From positions 1 through 64,000 of the forward strand of contig NZ_NHRJ02000008.1 of the NCBI RefSeq assembly GCF_002220865.2: a DNA stretch of 64,000 nt. Direction: 5' to 3'. This DNA is from Paenibacillus xerothermodurans (GTDB taxonomy: Bacteria; Bacillota; Bacilli; Paenibacillales; NBRC-103111). The position numbers and the translations under genes were made by a program. Numbering within the stretch: position 1 is the stretch's first letter; every line of letters starts with the position of its first letter. Shown piece by piece: positions 43,497-52,577 of the stretch. A model generated the notes under the pieces. It did not search any database and had not been told where the DNA came from. It worked only from the letters and a program-made list of their open reading frames with translations.

Positions 43497-45551
43497 CTAT
43501 GGTGTCGCAGCACTGCCGCCGGCTGCGGGTCGGCTTAACCCGCCAATATGCTGGTCATAGGACTGAAAGATCTTGGCTGCAATTGGGGCCGCTCCCTGTG
43601 CACCGAATTTCCCTTCCGGTACGACAACAGAAACGGCTAGCACCGGATTGTCCACCGGCGCAAACGCGATGAACACTGCGTTGTCGACAGAACCCCCGGC
43701 CACCCATTGCGTGGATGTGCCGGTTTTGCGGGCAACGGGAAACGGCAGCTCGTCGATGCCTCTGGCACCGCTCTTCATACCGCGTATCACCACATCCCAG
43801 TGATGCTTCGGATAGTTCACTTCGTTAAGCACTTGCGGCTCGAATCCGCGAACCAGCTCGCCGTTAGCGGTGGTTACCTTGTCTACGAATTGCGGCTTCA
43901 TCCGTTTGCCACGGCTGGCCAATGTGGCGGCGAATTGTGCGATCTGCAGCGTGGTCGCCCGTTCGTTCTGTCCCCATGACGCATACACCATGGCCGACTG
44001 CCAGCTGCTCGTTTTCGCGTTCGCGAAAAACTCGTTCGAGCCTGCCGATTCTCCCGGCAGATCGCTGCCGGTCTTCACGCCCAGCCCGAATTGCGCGAGA
44101 TGCTCTGCCCATACGTCGAGTACCTTGGATTTCTCCCCGCCATACTTGCTCCACAGCGGTATGCCGATCATGGCGGACATAAACGTGTTGGACGACTTTT
44201 GTATCGCTGTCGTTGGATTCAGTACCCCGTACACAGCTTTGTCGGAGTTGCTAATCGTCGCGCCTGCGCCCCGGCCAAAAGTGAAAGAACCAGTGTCGTT
44301 GTAAGTAGAGTTCGGCGAAAGTACACCCTCTGATAGTCCGATTAACACGGATAAGGGCTTTATTGTAGATCCCATGTATACGATCGAGGAGGGATGGCGC
44401 TTTATTTCATCCATAGGATAAGGCGGATACGCCGTTGTGATAGTTCCGTTGGGGACATACGGAGCAACCTGATTATATTCCGATGTGGTGCTAAATCCGC
44501 CGTTCCACCGGTTAGTGTCATAATCCGGCATGCTCGCCATTGCCACAACCTTGCCTGTCTGGACCTCCATAGCTACCGCGTAACCGGACCTTGCGTTCGG
44601 AGCGTATGCGACAGGGCCGGCGGCACTGCGGTTGCGCAGAAACGCCAGGTGGTCCATGATGGCTTGCTCCGTCTCAAGCTGCACGTCTTTGTGTAAAGTC
44701 AAATGCAGATTGTGGCCTTTTTCCGGCGGGGTGATGGTGGCAGGCCCGATGATCTTCTGGGCGGCGTTGACGGGATACGACTTATAGCCGGTTTTCCCGC
44801 GGAGTTCCTCCTGGTACAGCCGTTCCAAACCGTCAAAGCCAACGTCTTCGATGTCGAGATACTCATCTTTTTTCGCCCGGTAGAACTCAAGCCCTGTGTC
44901 GGCATTGCGTGCCGCACTGAACTTCTTCATATAACCCACCAGTTGGGATGCAATCGTTTGCTGATCGTACACCCGGATGCTGTCTTCAAACACCTCGACG
45001 CCCTTCAGCTCATCACGGTGTTCGAGAAAGTAAGCGATTTCTTCTTTCGTCAGGTCGGTCTTGATTCTGCGGGGGATGTAGTAGTAGCTCGGCTCCTTCG
45101 TGTCCTGCTGGTTGACGTCGAAACCGACGTCCATCCGTTTTACGATTTCCTCTGCAGTCAGCTGCTCCGCATCCGGACGGCCATACTCTTTAAAATTTTG
45201 TGCCAGCCTGTGCGCCAAGCCAATGATCAGATCTTTATCGAGCTTACCGCCTTCCACACGGTAGTACAACGAATGCATAGACCGCGATTGGGCGATCGCA
45301 TGGCCTGTCTGGTCGTAGATGCTCCCCCTGATCGGGGCAATCGGACTCTTGCTGTTGTCGATATCCATCGACTCCATTGTCAGCTGAGGACCTTGCACAA
45401 ACTGCAGTATAGCTAAACGCACGACTAGTATGGTGAAAAGTGTGAAGGTTGCAAAAAAGAATACATTGAGCCGAATGGAAAAGTGCTTGCGTTTTCTTGC
45501 CTGAATTTCTTCGTCCCGTTCTTCCGTATACCGAAAAATGCTGTTTTTCAC
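43497..45551 (-). CDS. class B penicillin-binding protein (PBP2/MrdA type)
   Basis: A 684-aa transpeptidase that cross-links peptidoglycan. One membrane helix near residues 28-48, a pedestal dimerisation domain (with RGSIYDQTGHAIAQSRS at about 75-90), then the transpeptidase domain with SXXK in YMGSTIKPLSV, SXN in SSN and KTGTS near residue 605. Length and layout fit PBP2-type partners of RodA. The GTG start has GGGGAGATCACGG ahead. A 36-aa membrane protein gene lies just upstream on the same strand. Confidence 0.93.
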   Translation of the reverse strand: MKNSIFRYTEERDEEIQARKRKHFSIRLNVFFFATFTLFTILVVRLAILQFVQGPQLTMESMDIDNSKSPIAPIRGSIYDQTGHAIAQSRSMHSLYYRVEGGKLDKDLIIGLAHRLAQNFKEYGRPDAEQLTAEEIVKRMDVGFDVNQQDTKEPSYYYIPRRIKTDLTKEEIAYFLEHRDELKGVEVFEDSIRVYDQQTIASQLVGYMKKFSAARNADTGLEFYRAKKDEYLDIEDVGFDGLERLYQEELRGKTGYKSYPVNAAQKIIGPATITPPEKGHNLHLTLHKDVQLETEQAIMDHLAFLRNRSAAGPVAYAPNARSGYAVAMEVQTGKVVAMASMPDYDTNRWNGGFSTTSEYNQVAPYVPNGTITTAYPPYPMDEIKRHPSSIVYMGSTIKPLSVLIGLSEGVLSPNSTYNDTGSFTFGRGAGATISNSDKAVYGVLNPTTAIQKSSNTFMSAMIGIPLWSKYGGEKSKVLDVWAEHLAQFGLGVKTGSDLPGESAGSNEFFANAKTSSWQSAMVYASWGQNERATTLQIAQFAATLASRGKRMKPQFVDKVTTANGELVRGFEPQVLNEVNYPKHHWDVVIRGMKSGARGIDELPFPVARKTGTSTQWVAGGSVDNAVFIAFAPVDNPVLAVSVVVPEGKFGAQGAAPIAAKIFQSYDQHIGGLSRPAAGGSAATP

Positions 45552-45569
45552 CCGTGATCTCCCCCGACA

Positions 45570-45680
45570 TTAACTGGCTTTCAGTACCGCCCACAGTATA
45601 ACGACCCACAGCACGACACCTGCGAGCAGCCCTAGCAGTACACTTACCGTAATCCGACGCCAATCCCTGCGCTTGCGCAT
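45570..45680 (-). CDS. 36-aa single-pass membrane protein upstream of PBP
   Basis: A tiny gene: GGGAGGAAACGT leads to ATG; the product is MRKRRDWRRITVSVLLGLLA, then a hydrophobic helix ending VLKAS. The very basic first nine residues and one helix suggest a small inner membrane protein, N-terminus in the cytoplasm. Its stop lies 18 bases before the PBP start, so they are likely co-transcribed and it may act with the PBP. Function unknown. Confidence 0.6.
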   Translation of the reverse strand: MRKRRDWRRITVSVLLGLLAGVVLWVVILWAVLKAS

Positions 45681-45863
45681 ACGTTTCCTCCCGGAATCCT
45701 GCCGCAAACGACCGGACCATTACAACCAATTTTATCAAATTTATCCAATACTGTATCTCTCAGTTTACCATGGGTTCATACCATTGGAAATTATTTTCGC
45801 TGAGCGTTTTGTTAATTCCATTGAGGGGTGGGAAAATCGACAGGGGAAATTGCCAGGGCATGA

Positions 45864-46277
45864 TTATAGTTTATGCCGCCTAGCCGTCACGGAATTAATT
45901 ACAAAGAAGCTGACAATCAGCACCAAAATTGCGCACGCGTACAGCAGTGTATCCACAGGGCTATCGTGGTCCACTATAATCAAGCGCAGCATGGCGGTCA
46001 TTCCTATGTATAGAAAATAGCGAAGCGGGAAATGGTAGCCTTCTTGAAAGTATTTGACAATCATTACGATGAACTCAAAATACAGAAAGAAAATCAGGAT
46101 TCTCTCAAGCAGCTCGTAGTGGTGATCGATACCCTGATACAAAAGAGCGGAGGCCATGAAATAGACGAGCTCCTTGGCGAGTAAAATGCAGAGAGTGAGA
46201 GCGAGCAAAATCAACGCTGTATTTAAAGCGGTCTGTAGGATCGCCGCAATGTTGAGCCTTCTGTTTTGTTGTGCCAC
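45864..46277 (-). CDS. PsiE-type membrane protein
   Basis: A 137-aa protein with four membrane helices in the PsiE (phosphate-starvation-inducible) pattern: ALNTALILLALTLCILLAKELVYF, LLERILIFFLYFEFIVMIVKYFQEGYHFPLRYFLYIGMTAMLRLIIVDH-type core (residues about 65-110) and a last helix. The GTG at 46277 follows CGGAGGACTATCG, which sets the start; the frame extends 13 codons upstream without a signal. Stand-alone gene. Role unknown beyond the family name. Confidence 0.85.
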   Translation of the reverse strand: MAQQNRRLNIAAILQTALNTALILLALTLCILLAKELVYFMASALLYQGIDHHYELLERILIFFLYFEFIVMIVKYFQEGYHFPLRYFLYIGMTAMLRLIIVDHDSPVDTLLYACAILVLIVSFFVINSVTARRHKL

Positions 46278-46422
46278 CGATAGTCCTCCGTTCCAACTGA
46301 TGGATACATCCGCCAATGCGGCGTTTCAGCGCGGCCCGTTCGTGCTGAGGTCTGCTCAGCGGTGCTTACCTGCGCTGCACGCCTTTCGTATCTCGAGTGG
46401 TGAGCCGCCGTTTGCCAAACTG

Positions 46423-46830
46423 TCACAAACTCTCCGGCATTGGGTCAGCATATCCGCTGAGCTTCGACAGAGTTATCGCAGTGTAGTCGCCCTGTGCGCC
46501 CGCGCTGATCCGGATCGGGGTATTGAACAGGGTGTTACGGTATCTGAACGTTCCTATCGTAACGTATTGGTCCGGCATGATGATCTGCCCATTGAAGACG
46601 ACGGCTTTTTGTTCAGGATCGTACAGCTCGAAGCGGATGTACTCCTCGCCGTGGTCGGCGGACATGGACCGCTCCCATTTCAGCCGTGCTTCCTGCCTGA
46701 TTTCGTCTATTGCAGGCGCTGCAGCCGTAGTTGTCCCCACGGCTAATGTGGCAAATACCGACACCAAGAACTGAGCCCATATGGCAAGACGTACGGTCAA
46801 ACGCACATTAGAACACTTAACAAAATGCAT
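46423..46830 (-). CDS. exported protein of unknown function (135 aa)
   Basis: A signal peptide (MHFVKCSNVRLTVRLAIWAQ, hydrophobic to about residue 36 with an Ala-rich cut zone TTTAAAP) followed by a mature domain of about 95 residues rich in beta strands (EEYIRFELYDPEQKAVVFNGQI, YVTIGTFRYR). GGGAGGTTTTTCT precedes the ATG at 46830. It is transcribed in the same direction as psiE, 145 bases upstream. Family not recognised. Confidence 0.65.
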   Translation of the reverse strand: MHFVKCSNVRLTVRLAIWAQFLVSVFATLAVGTTTAAAPAIDEIRQEARLKWERSMSADHGEEYIRFELYDPEQKAVVFNGQIIMPDQYVTIGTFRYRNTLFNTPIRISAGAQGDYTAITLSKLSGYADPMPESL

Positions 46831-47026
46831 AGAAAAACCTCCCAACTACAGTGTGCCCGAACGTGAGGCCGCACATTCCCACGTGGTGGCCAGTTGCAGC
46901 GACCCGGCGTGGATGGCAGTGACAGATGAACGCGCAGAATTTGCATGCCGAATGTGATTGCTGTACGCTAAAATACAGGAAGTCTTAAAATCTTGGCTTT
47001 TACAAGTAGGAGTGTGATGGACTGCA

Positions 47027-48217
47027 ATGGCGAATGTGTTGATCGTAAATTTTCCCGCAGCAGGACATGTCAACCCGACACTTGGTATGGTGAAGGCATT
47101 CACCGAGCGTGGGGATCAAGTCCACTATATTACGACTGACAAGTTTAAGGAGCGGATCGAAGGCGTGGGAGCCACGGTGCATCTGCAGCCGGATTTGTTG
47201 AGCTCAGCAGCGATCAAGCCGGATGCTCCGGAAGGCCTGAGCGCGCTTTTAAACATTTTTATTCAAACATCAATAGACACGTTGTCTGTGGTGCAAAAGT
47301 TAGCTGAGAGCTATAAGTTTGATTTTGTTTTCTATGATACGTTTGGTGCGGGGGAATTAGTGCGCGATTACCTGGAGGTGCCTGGGATCGTGTCATCGGC
47401 GTCATTCCTGATACCGCCAGACATGTTAACAATGCTGCCCCTGCACCCTGATTCCGGCGTTGAAATTGCATTGAACGAGCAGGCAAGCGCGGGATTGCGG
47501 CAGACGAAAGAGCAGTTCGGTGTCACGCCGAAAAATATCGCACAGTTTATGCATAACACCGGTGAGTTGACCGTGGTGTACACAAGCCGCTATTTTCAAC
47601 CGCAAAGCGAAAAGTTCGATGACAGCCATCTTTTCATCGGGCCAAGCTTCCCGGATCGCAAAGATGCGCAAGGTTTCCCATTGGCAGAGCTTCATAATCA
47701 AAAAGTGATTTACATCTCCATGGGAACCGTTCTGGGGGATGTCGAAGATTTTTTCAATACGTGCGTGGACGCCTTCGCCCATTTCGATGGCAAAGTCGTT
47801 ATCGCCGCCGGCGACCGTGCGGATTTTACTAAAATCAAGACGGCCCCGAGCAACTTCATTATTTCCCACTACGTGCCGCAGTTGGAAGTGCTCGATAAGA
47901 CAGATGTATTCATCACACACGGCGGGATGAACAGTGTAAATGAGGCGATTCATTTCAATGTCCCGTTGGTGGTGATTCCGCACGATAAAGATCAGCCGAT
48001 GGTCGCGCAACGGCTAGTTGAGTTGAACGCAGCCTATCGACTGGACAAAAGCAGCGTTAACGCGCAAGCGCTGCGAACCGCGGTAGACAAGGTTCTTTCG
48101 GATCAGACCTATCGCAAAGGCATTGAACAAATTAACCACAGCTTCCAGGAATGCATCGGTCCGCGGCGCGCCGTGGAAGAAATCAATGAATTTTTGGAAA
48201 AAAAGCGAATGCGCTGA
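47027..48217 (+). CDS. YjiC-like macrolide-family UDP-glycosyltransferase
   Basis: A 396-aa GT1-family enzyme like B. subtilis YjiC/YojK, which move glucose from UDP-glucose to diverse small acceptors. It has the N-terminal VNFPAAGHVNPTLGMVKAF with the catalytic His, and the donor-binding segment VFITHGGMNSVNEAIHFNVPLVVIP followed by DQPMVAQRL near residues 300-330. Normal length. TAGGAG lies about 15 bases before the ATG. Single-gene unit with a terminator downstream. Acceptor unknown; perhaps detoxification. Confidence 0.9.
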   Translation: MANVLIVNFPAAGHVNPTLGMVKAFTERGDQVHYITTDKFKERIEGVGATVHLQPDLLSSAAIKPDAPEGLSALLNIFIQTSIDTLSVVQKLAESYKFDFVFYDTFGAGELVRDYLEVPGIVSSASFLIPPDMLTMLPLHPDSGVEIALNEQASAGLRQTKEQFGVTPKNIAQFMHNTGELTVVYTSRYFQPQSEKFDDSHLFIGPSFPDRKDAQGFPLAELHNQKVIYISMGTVLGDVEDFFNTCVDAFAHFDGKVVIAAGDRADFTKIKTAPSNFIISHYVPQLEVLDKTDVFITHGGMNSVNEAIHFNVPLVVIPHDKDQPMVAQRLVELNAAYRLDKSSVNAQALRTAVDKVLSDQTYRKGIEQINHSFQECIGPRRAVEEINEFLEKKRMR

Positions 48218-48323
48218 ACAGTGAGCAAGAGAGCCCCTTTACTCCGTAACATTAAAGGCGGAGGAAGCCCACTATAACCAATAGTAATAAGCAATTGAAT
48301 ACAATGTTAGACATTATATTAAA

Positions 48324-48378
48324 GGATGAGTCATGCTAAGGGTTATCCCCCTGTGTGTGGTGCTCATCCTCTTTTGTT
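48324..48378 (+). terminator. terminator after the glycosyltransferase
   Basis: GGATGAG (48324-48330) pairs with CTCATCC (48363-48369) and is followed by TCTTTTGTTTT. Loop is long (about 32 bases). Confidence 0.6.
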
Positions 48379-48739
48379 TTATGAACAAGTGAGGCGAAAG
48401 AGTTTATTGAGAGTGAGAATTTCTTCAACGTTAGGCCAACAGACGAACATAATATCGTCAGGATCGAGGAGCAGCACCTACGGCAGCTTTTTTGCATTCA
48501 GAGCTTGTAAATCCATTGCATGCCTCGCTAATAAGCGAGAAGGAATTCTTGTCTTGGACTCTCAGCCACGTATAAAAAAAGTTAAGTGAATCATAATCCT
48601 CACAGAGCCGATAAAATTTGAAATTCATTTTTAAACAGACAGGGAACATAATAAAATATAAGGAATATAATCAATGTAAGGAGAAATCGTTATTCCTTTA
48701 CATATTGAAAATTCTAGGGTAAAATTAGGAGGTAAGGAA
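48379..48739. other. AT-rich intergenic stretch at the start of an accessory segment
   Basis: Between 48420 and 48590 short pieces look protein-like in two frames (for example NVRPTDEHNIVRIEEQHLRQLF and later GILVLDSQPRIKKVK), broken by stops, suggesting a decayed gene I cannot name. Base composition becomes visibly more AT-rich from here to about 52 kb. Confidence 0.35.
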
Positions 48740-49141
48740 ATGAAACATGAACATGATTCCTCTTCCAGACAACATAACCTAACCCAAAAAGGAAAGGAAC
48801 AAAAACCTATGAACGCAACCATTGAACGGGTTGAAGCGACAACTAAAATCACAAGTAAAGGACAAATTACGTTCCCAGCTAGACTCATGAAAGAATTGGG
48901 ACTCAAAGAAGGTGATCAACTGCGTTTTATTTTGACCGAAGATGGTCTTTCTGTTGTACCGATCCGGCTAATGACGGCTGATGAATTATTCGGTATATTT
49001 GACCGACCAGAGGATGAAGGCAACTTTGTCCTGGATCTCGATGCTGCTCGTAAAGGTCGCACCGAGGAGATTTTGAGTAAATATGGAGCCACTACTACGG
49101 AGGAGATTGAATTTGGAGAAGAAGACAGAGATTTGGATTGA
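48740..49141 (+). CDS. AbrB/MazE-type antitoxin
   Basis: A 133-aa protein with a SpoVT-AbrB swapped-hairpin DNA-binding domain (TTKITSKGQITFPARLMKELGLKEGDQLRFI, about residues 33-65) and an acidic C-terminal part (GEEDRDLD) that would bind the toxin. TAGGAGGTAAGGAA precedes the ATG at 48740; a second ATG at 48810 would give the normal short antitoxin N-terminus. It overlaps the PIN-domain gene by 29 bases, the typical antitoxin-toxin order. It probably represses its own operon. Confidence 0.88.
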   Translation: MKHEHDSSSRQHNLTQKGKEQKPMNATIERVEATTKITSKGQITFPARLMKELGLKEGDQLRFILTEDGLSVVPIRLMTADELFGIFDRPEDEGNFVLDLDAARKGRTEEILSKYGATTTEEIEFGEEDRDLD

Positions 49142-49577
49142 CACTAATATTATTATTTACACATTGCGCACCAATGCACAGTTTTCGGTACAGGCCCGTC
49201 AGCTGGTGAAGGATGCAGCGGCGGGCGATTTTACCCTGCGGGTCTCGCCCATTATGATACATGAATGTGTGTTTGTCTTACAGGGGCGACAGTTTGGAGT
49301 GAACAAGACAGAGATCAAAGATGCACTGATTTCCTTGATTAATCTGAAAGGCATTGATTGTGAAGAGAAAACGGTTGTGGAAGAAGCATTAATAAACTTC
49401 ACCGGTAAGGGCATCGATTTTGGAGATGCCTACCTTGCAGCTCATGCGCGGGCAGTAACGCCAGCTCATGTAATTACTTACAATGTAAAAGACTTCCTAG
49501 CTCTTGGGGTCACTGTGGAAACGCCCGAACAATTTCGGACTAATGCGAGTAACAAAGAAAATGACGGAGAAGCATAA
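49113..49577 (+). CDS. PIN-domain toxin (VapC-like ribonuclease)
   Basis: A 154-aa PIN-domain protein: IWIDTNIIIYTL (first Asp, residue 8), the conserved Glu in IMIHECVFVL, and KGIDFGDAYLAAHA (late Asp). These are the metal-binding acids of the PIN RNase fold. The TTG start follows GGAGGAGATTGAA inside the antitoxin gene. With the AbrB-type partner it forms a type II toxin-antitoxin pair. The RNA target is unknown. Confidence 0.88.
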   Translation: MEKKTEIWIDTNIIIYTLRTNAQFSVQARQLVKDAAAGDFTLRVSPIMIHECVFVLQGRQFGVNKTEIKDALISLINLKGIDCEEKTVVEEALINFTGKGIDFGDAYLAAHARAVTPAHVITYNVKDFLALGVTVETPEQFRTNASNKENDGEA

Positions 49578-49845
49578 CTTACTCTCTCCTTTATAAATGG
49601 GCAGCCATCCGGCTGTCCATTTTCAGCAATTGTTGCCTCACTCATGCCTGCGCTGGTCGATGATATATGATAATATAGGCTTAAATCGAAACCAGTTGTT
49701 GGGAAGTGCAAAAAGATTATGACCCATATTCGAAGGACATTAGACCGCGAGAAAATAAACAATGTGATCGATGACACTATCGTATCCGGCACTAATAAGC
49801 TGCCGCTCTTGCTTTTTGAAACAAAGCTTTTGGGGGGCGTGCATC

Positions 49846-50150
49846 ATGGAGCTGGCTTATGCCGCGAGTATTGGCCAAAGACCAAAAGCCGGAACGGCAG
49901 TTTGTGAAGTTTCGGGAGTTGGGGATTGACGAGCAGTACATCTTTATTGATAAGCAAAGCGGGTAACCGGCCGAGGTATCAAGCTATGCGGCTGATGCTT
50001 CGCGAAGGTGATCTTGTTATCTGGATGCGCTGGACCGGCTGGGCCGCGATTATGATGGCATCATTGCGGAGTGGAAATATATTATGCGGGAGCTGCAAGC
50101 TGATATCGTTGTGCTGGAACGCTGTTTGCCAGCCGGAAGTTCCGTATATA
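49846..50150 (+). pseudogene. decayed serine recombinase (resolvase/invertase)
   Basis: Pieces of a resolvase-type recombinase can be read by switching frames: a start like AYARV, then LAKDQKPERQFVKFRELGID, EQYIFIDKQSG, then NRPRYQAMRLMLREGDLV, LDALDRLGRDYDGIIAEWKY, MRELQADIVVLE and a last remnant near LFASRKF. At least one frameshift near 49860, a stop at about 49964 with lost residues, and another frameshift near 50018 break it. Only the N-terminal catalytic domain remains; the C-terminal DNA-binding part is missing. Confidence 0.8.
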
Positions 50151-50659
50151 CCTCCAATTTCCGATAGTTGCTTGTTAGCTTCACTTTTTTCTTCGATAAG
50201 TTTTTGTTTGTTTCATGTTTTAGACATTTTTGTATTCTCGCCACAAGGTAAGCTTTTTGTTAGGTAAAAATAATGTCTAAGTTGGAGTAGTCACTTTATG
50301 AAAACAATGGTATCTTGAGAATTGGTCTATGGCTCTACCCTGAACAAGGGTCTGAAGCGTTTCCGGTGCTTCTTTTTCGCTGTTCAAGCGTTCTCTTTTT
50401 CAAAATCTGCAATTCTACCTGGTAGTAAAGATAACCTACGGTACATGGTAATGCTCGTGTACGCGGAATCAATCCAAATCTAATATTGAGCTGGTACTGT
50501 TTCATCTAAACACAACATTACGTTGAACCTTTTCAGTGAGAAAAGTTCATTTTTATTATCATTGCAAGTAACGTGACAACCATCCCACTCCAAGTGTGTA
50601 TGATATAAAACACTTTTAGGAGAATAACATACCACTATCTGGAAAAGTGGGTGGCTAGA
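50151..50659. other. AT-rich intergenic region with a terminator-like hairpin
   Basis: GAAGC (50353-50357) and GCTTC (50368-50372) followed by TTTT form a weak terminator. No gene or mobile-element end was recognised elsewhere in the stretch. Confidence 0.4.
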
Positions 50660-51264
50660 TTGGACATAGATGTGCTATCGGGACGATTTAGGATTTTTGC
50701 GGAAAGGGAATGCAAAAACTCAAGCAGTCTTTATGAACATCTTGCAGGAAACATTGCAAATGACCAGGACTTGCTTAAAATGGCTGCACATTCGAAACCA
50801 GGACACACCTGTACCTAACCTCTTACTTGGGGCGGTTCACTACTTGCTTTTAAGTGGGAGAGAACATGAGTTGGCCTCGTACTACCCCAGCATTGTAGAC
50901 GAACCGAAGGAATCTTCAGAAGCTATACATTGTTTCAAGGATTTTTTGTAAGCAGAACGAATATGGGATCGTCTTCAGCTGTTAGAAAACAAACTTGTCC
51001 AAACTAATGAAGTCCGACGATATGCATATTTGTACCCCAGCTTCTGTCTGATTTTTAAAATAATAAAGAAACCGTTAACTCTTATAGAAATAGGAACAAG
51101 CGCAGGCCTCCAACTCTTGGGGTAGAGAACGGGAAGTGTTTCATCTCTATAACAATATGTGGGACCTAGACCTTCATCTTGATTACTTCGTTAGCGGCAA
51201 TGCCTACAGTAAAACGCTCGCAGAAACAGACGGACACGGCCGTTGGTTTAAGTGGAAATTATGA
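50660..51264 (+). pseudogene. decayed DUF2332 family gene
   Basis: Reading across frames gives a protein like the DUF2332 family: FRIFAERECKNSSSLYEHLA, then after a frameshift near 50810 LLLGAVHYLLLSGREHELAS, then a stop at about 50949, then KLVQTNEVRRYAYLYPSFC and LIEIGTSAGLQLL, and further shifts before YFVSGNAYSK. Several frameshifts and stops show that it is no longer coding for the full protein. The family name is from memory of the GAVHYLLL and IEIGTSAGL motifs. Confidence 0.65.
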
Positions 51265-51335
51265 TTCGTCATCATTCAACTAAGGGGCAGATTTGAATTT
51301 CCAGCTCAGTCATTAAACATTAAAGAGGTGTTCTA

Positions 51336-51836
51336 ATGCTGAAGAAGGGTTTAATAATTTTTATCGTTTTATTTTGCTTAGTTGGATGCAATAGTGGAAA
51401 CAAAAATAACTTTATTACTGACTTTAAGGCTAAGACTAATGAAGGTGCGAATTTGTGGACTTCGGTCAATTACGATATTGTAAGAGATACACAACTGATA
51501 AATGAGATTGACAAAGCGTCCCGACAATTGGAAACGCCGATTATCATTCGGGTTTTTGTTGAAACAATAAATAAAGGTAACCAAAGTGCCGAATCAATTG
51601 GGATGAAACTCAACGAGCCTATGCCAATGTTACAAAAAAATTCGAGCAGTTTTAGCGGGGTTACTGACGGTTCATTGGATAAAGATGAAATATTTGAATA
51701 TTACTTCACTTATACCTTTGCTAACGAAAAAGCCCTTGAATCATTCATTAAACAGGCATCGGTGAGTGTGAGTTGGACTGAAAATCAAGTCAGCAATGAA
51801 ATAAGAATCAACTTACCTAGTAAGCCGCTTGAGTGA
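51336..51836 (+). CDS. putative lipoprotein (166 aa)
   Basis: A short lipoprotein: MLKKGLIIFIVLFCLVGCNS, with a lipobox LVGC at residues 15-18. The mature part has Asn/Lys-rich sequence and predicted beta strands (IIIRVFVETINKGN, FEYYFTYTF). AAGAGG lies before the ATG. Base composition is AT-rich like the surrounding accessory stretch and unlike the pur or sigB regions. Unknown function; a terminator follows 100 bases later. Confidence 0.7.
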   Translation: MLKKGLIIFIVLFCLVGCNSGNKNNFITDFKAKTNEGANLWTSVNYDIVRDTQLINEIDKASRQLETPIIIRVFVETINKGNQSAESIGMKLNEPMPMLQKNSSSFSGVTDGSLDKDEIFEYYFTYTFANEKALESFIKQASVSVSWTENQVSNEIRINLPSKPLE

Positions 51837-51935
51837 CAAAATCATTATGGAATTGGCGCTGAGCTAGAGGGTAACGGTAGTTCAACTATCGACATTTGGT
51901 TTACTGTAGAAAAATGTTGTTGTACATAACGAAAA

Positions 51936-51985
51936 GAAATGGATAGAGTTCAGAGCTTATCTGCAACCTCTATCCATTCTTTTTC
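51936..51985 (+). terminator. terminator after the lipoprotein gene
   Basis: AGAAATGGATAGAG pairs with CTCTATCCATTCT across a 19-base loop and is followed by five Ts. Confidence 0.8.
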
Positions 51986-52105
51986 CACCAATAAAATGTC
52001 TCAATATTTGTACTCAAGGACTTGGTTTTATTGGTTGAATTTCTTCCTCCATTTTTAATAAAAGCATACGTAGGAGGTCTTTTGCTTGTGCGATGATCAA
52101 TTAAA

Positions 52106-52363
52106 TTAGCTCCGGTTACGTCCGACAGAACGCAGAACCAAGCTTGCGATGGCGATCAAGACGACCGCACCGATTAATGCCGGTATGATAAAGAAATCTC
52201 CGACTTCCGGCCCCCAGTCGCCTAGCAGCAGACCGCCAAGCCATGCGCCGATGAAACCTGCGATGATGTTGCCAATTACGCCTCCAGGGATATCCTTACC
52301 GAGAATCATGCCTGCCAACCAACCGATAATACCGCCGATAATTAGCGACCACAGGAAACTCAT
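52106..52363 (-). CDS. GlsB/YeaQ/YmgE-family membrane protein (copy 2)
   Basis: An 85-aa paralogue of the protein at 43086, with the same motifs (GGVIGNIIAGFIGAWLGGLL, GDWGPEVGDFFIIPALIG) and three membrane segments. AAAGGAGGG lies ahead of the ATG. A site GTTTCA-N14-GGTTAA is found 37 bases upstream, so both copies appear to be under SigB. Confidence 0.9.
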   Translation of the reverse strand: MSFLWSLIIGGIIGWLAGMILGKDIPGGVIGNIIAGFIGAWLGGLLLGDWGPEVGDFFIIPALIGAVVLIAIASLVLRSVGRNRS

Positions 52364-52399
52364 TTTTGTTTTCCCTCCTTTGATTCGAAGTGATTATTT

Positions 52400-52425
52400 T
52401 TAACCGTTCAGTGTGGGAATGAAAC
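52400..52425 (-). promoter_or_regulatory. SigB-type promoter of GlsB copy 2
   Basis: On the minus strand: GTTTCA, 14 bases (containing CCCACACTG), GGTTAA. Nearly the same as the yflT site; -10 differs from consensus at one base. Confidence 0.68.
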
Positions 52426-52577
52426 TCCGCTCCGGGCAGGGCAGCTTCTCCTAGCCAGACCAACACCACGGAACCCGGGGCGGGACGGCCGTCTGAGTCG
52501 GCGTGAATTATCTCATGATATTACAGCGCGTGGGGAATGATATGTGTAAGTTTTCGAATGAGATGGAGGAAATAATA

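Noticed and set aside
48326-48589. 87-codon frame after the glycosyltransferase
   Set aside because: It begins inside a terminator hairpin and has no binding site; parts may be remains of a dead gene.
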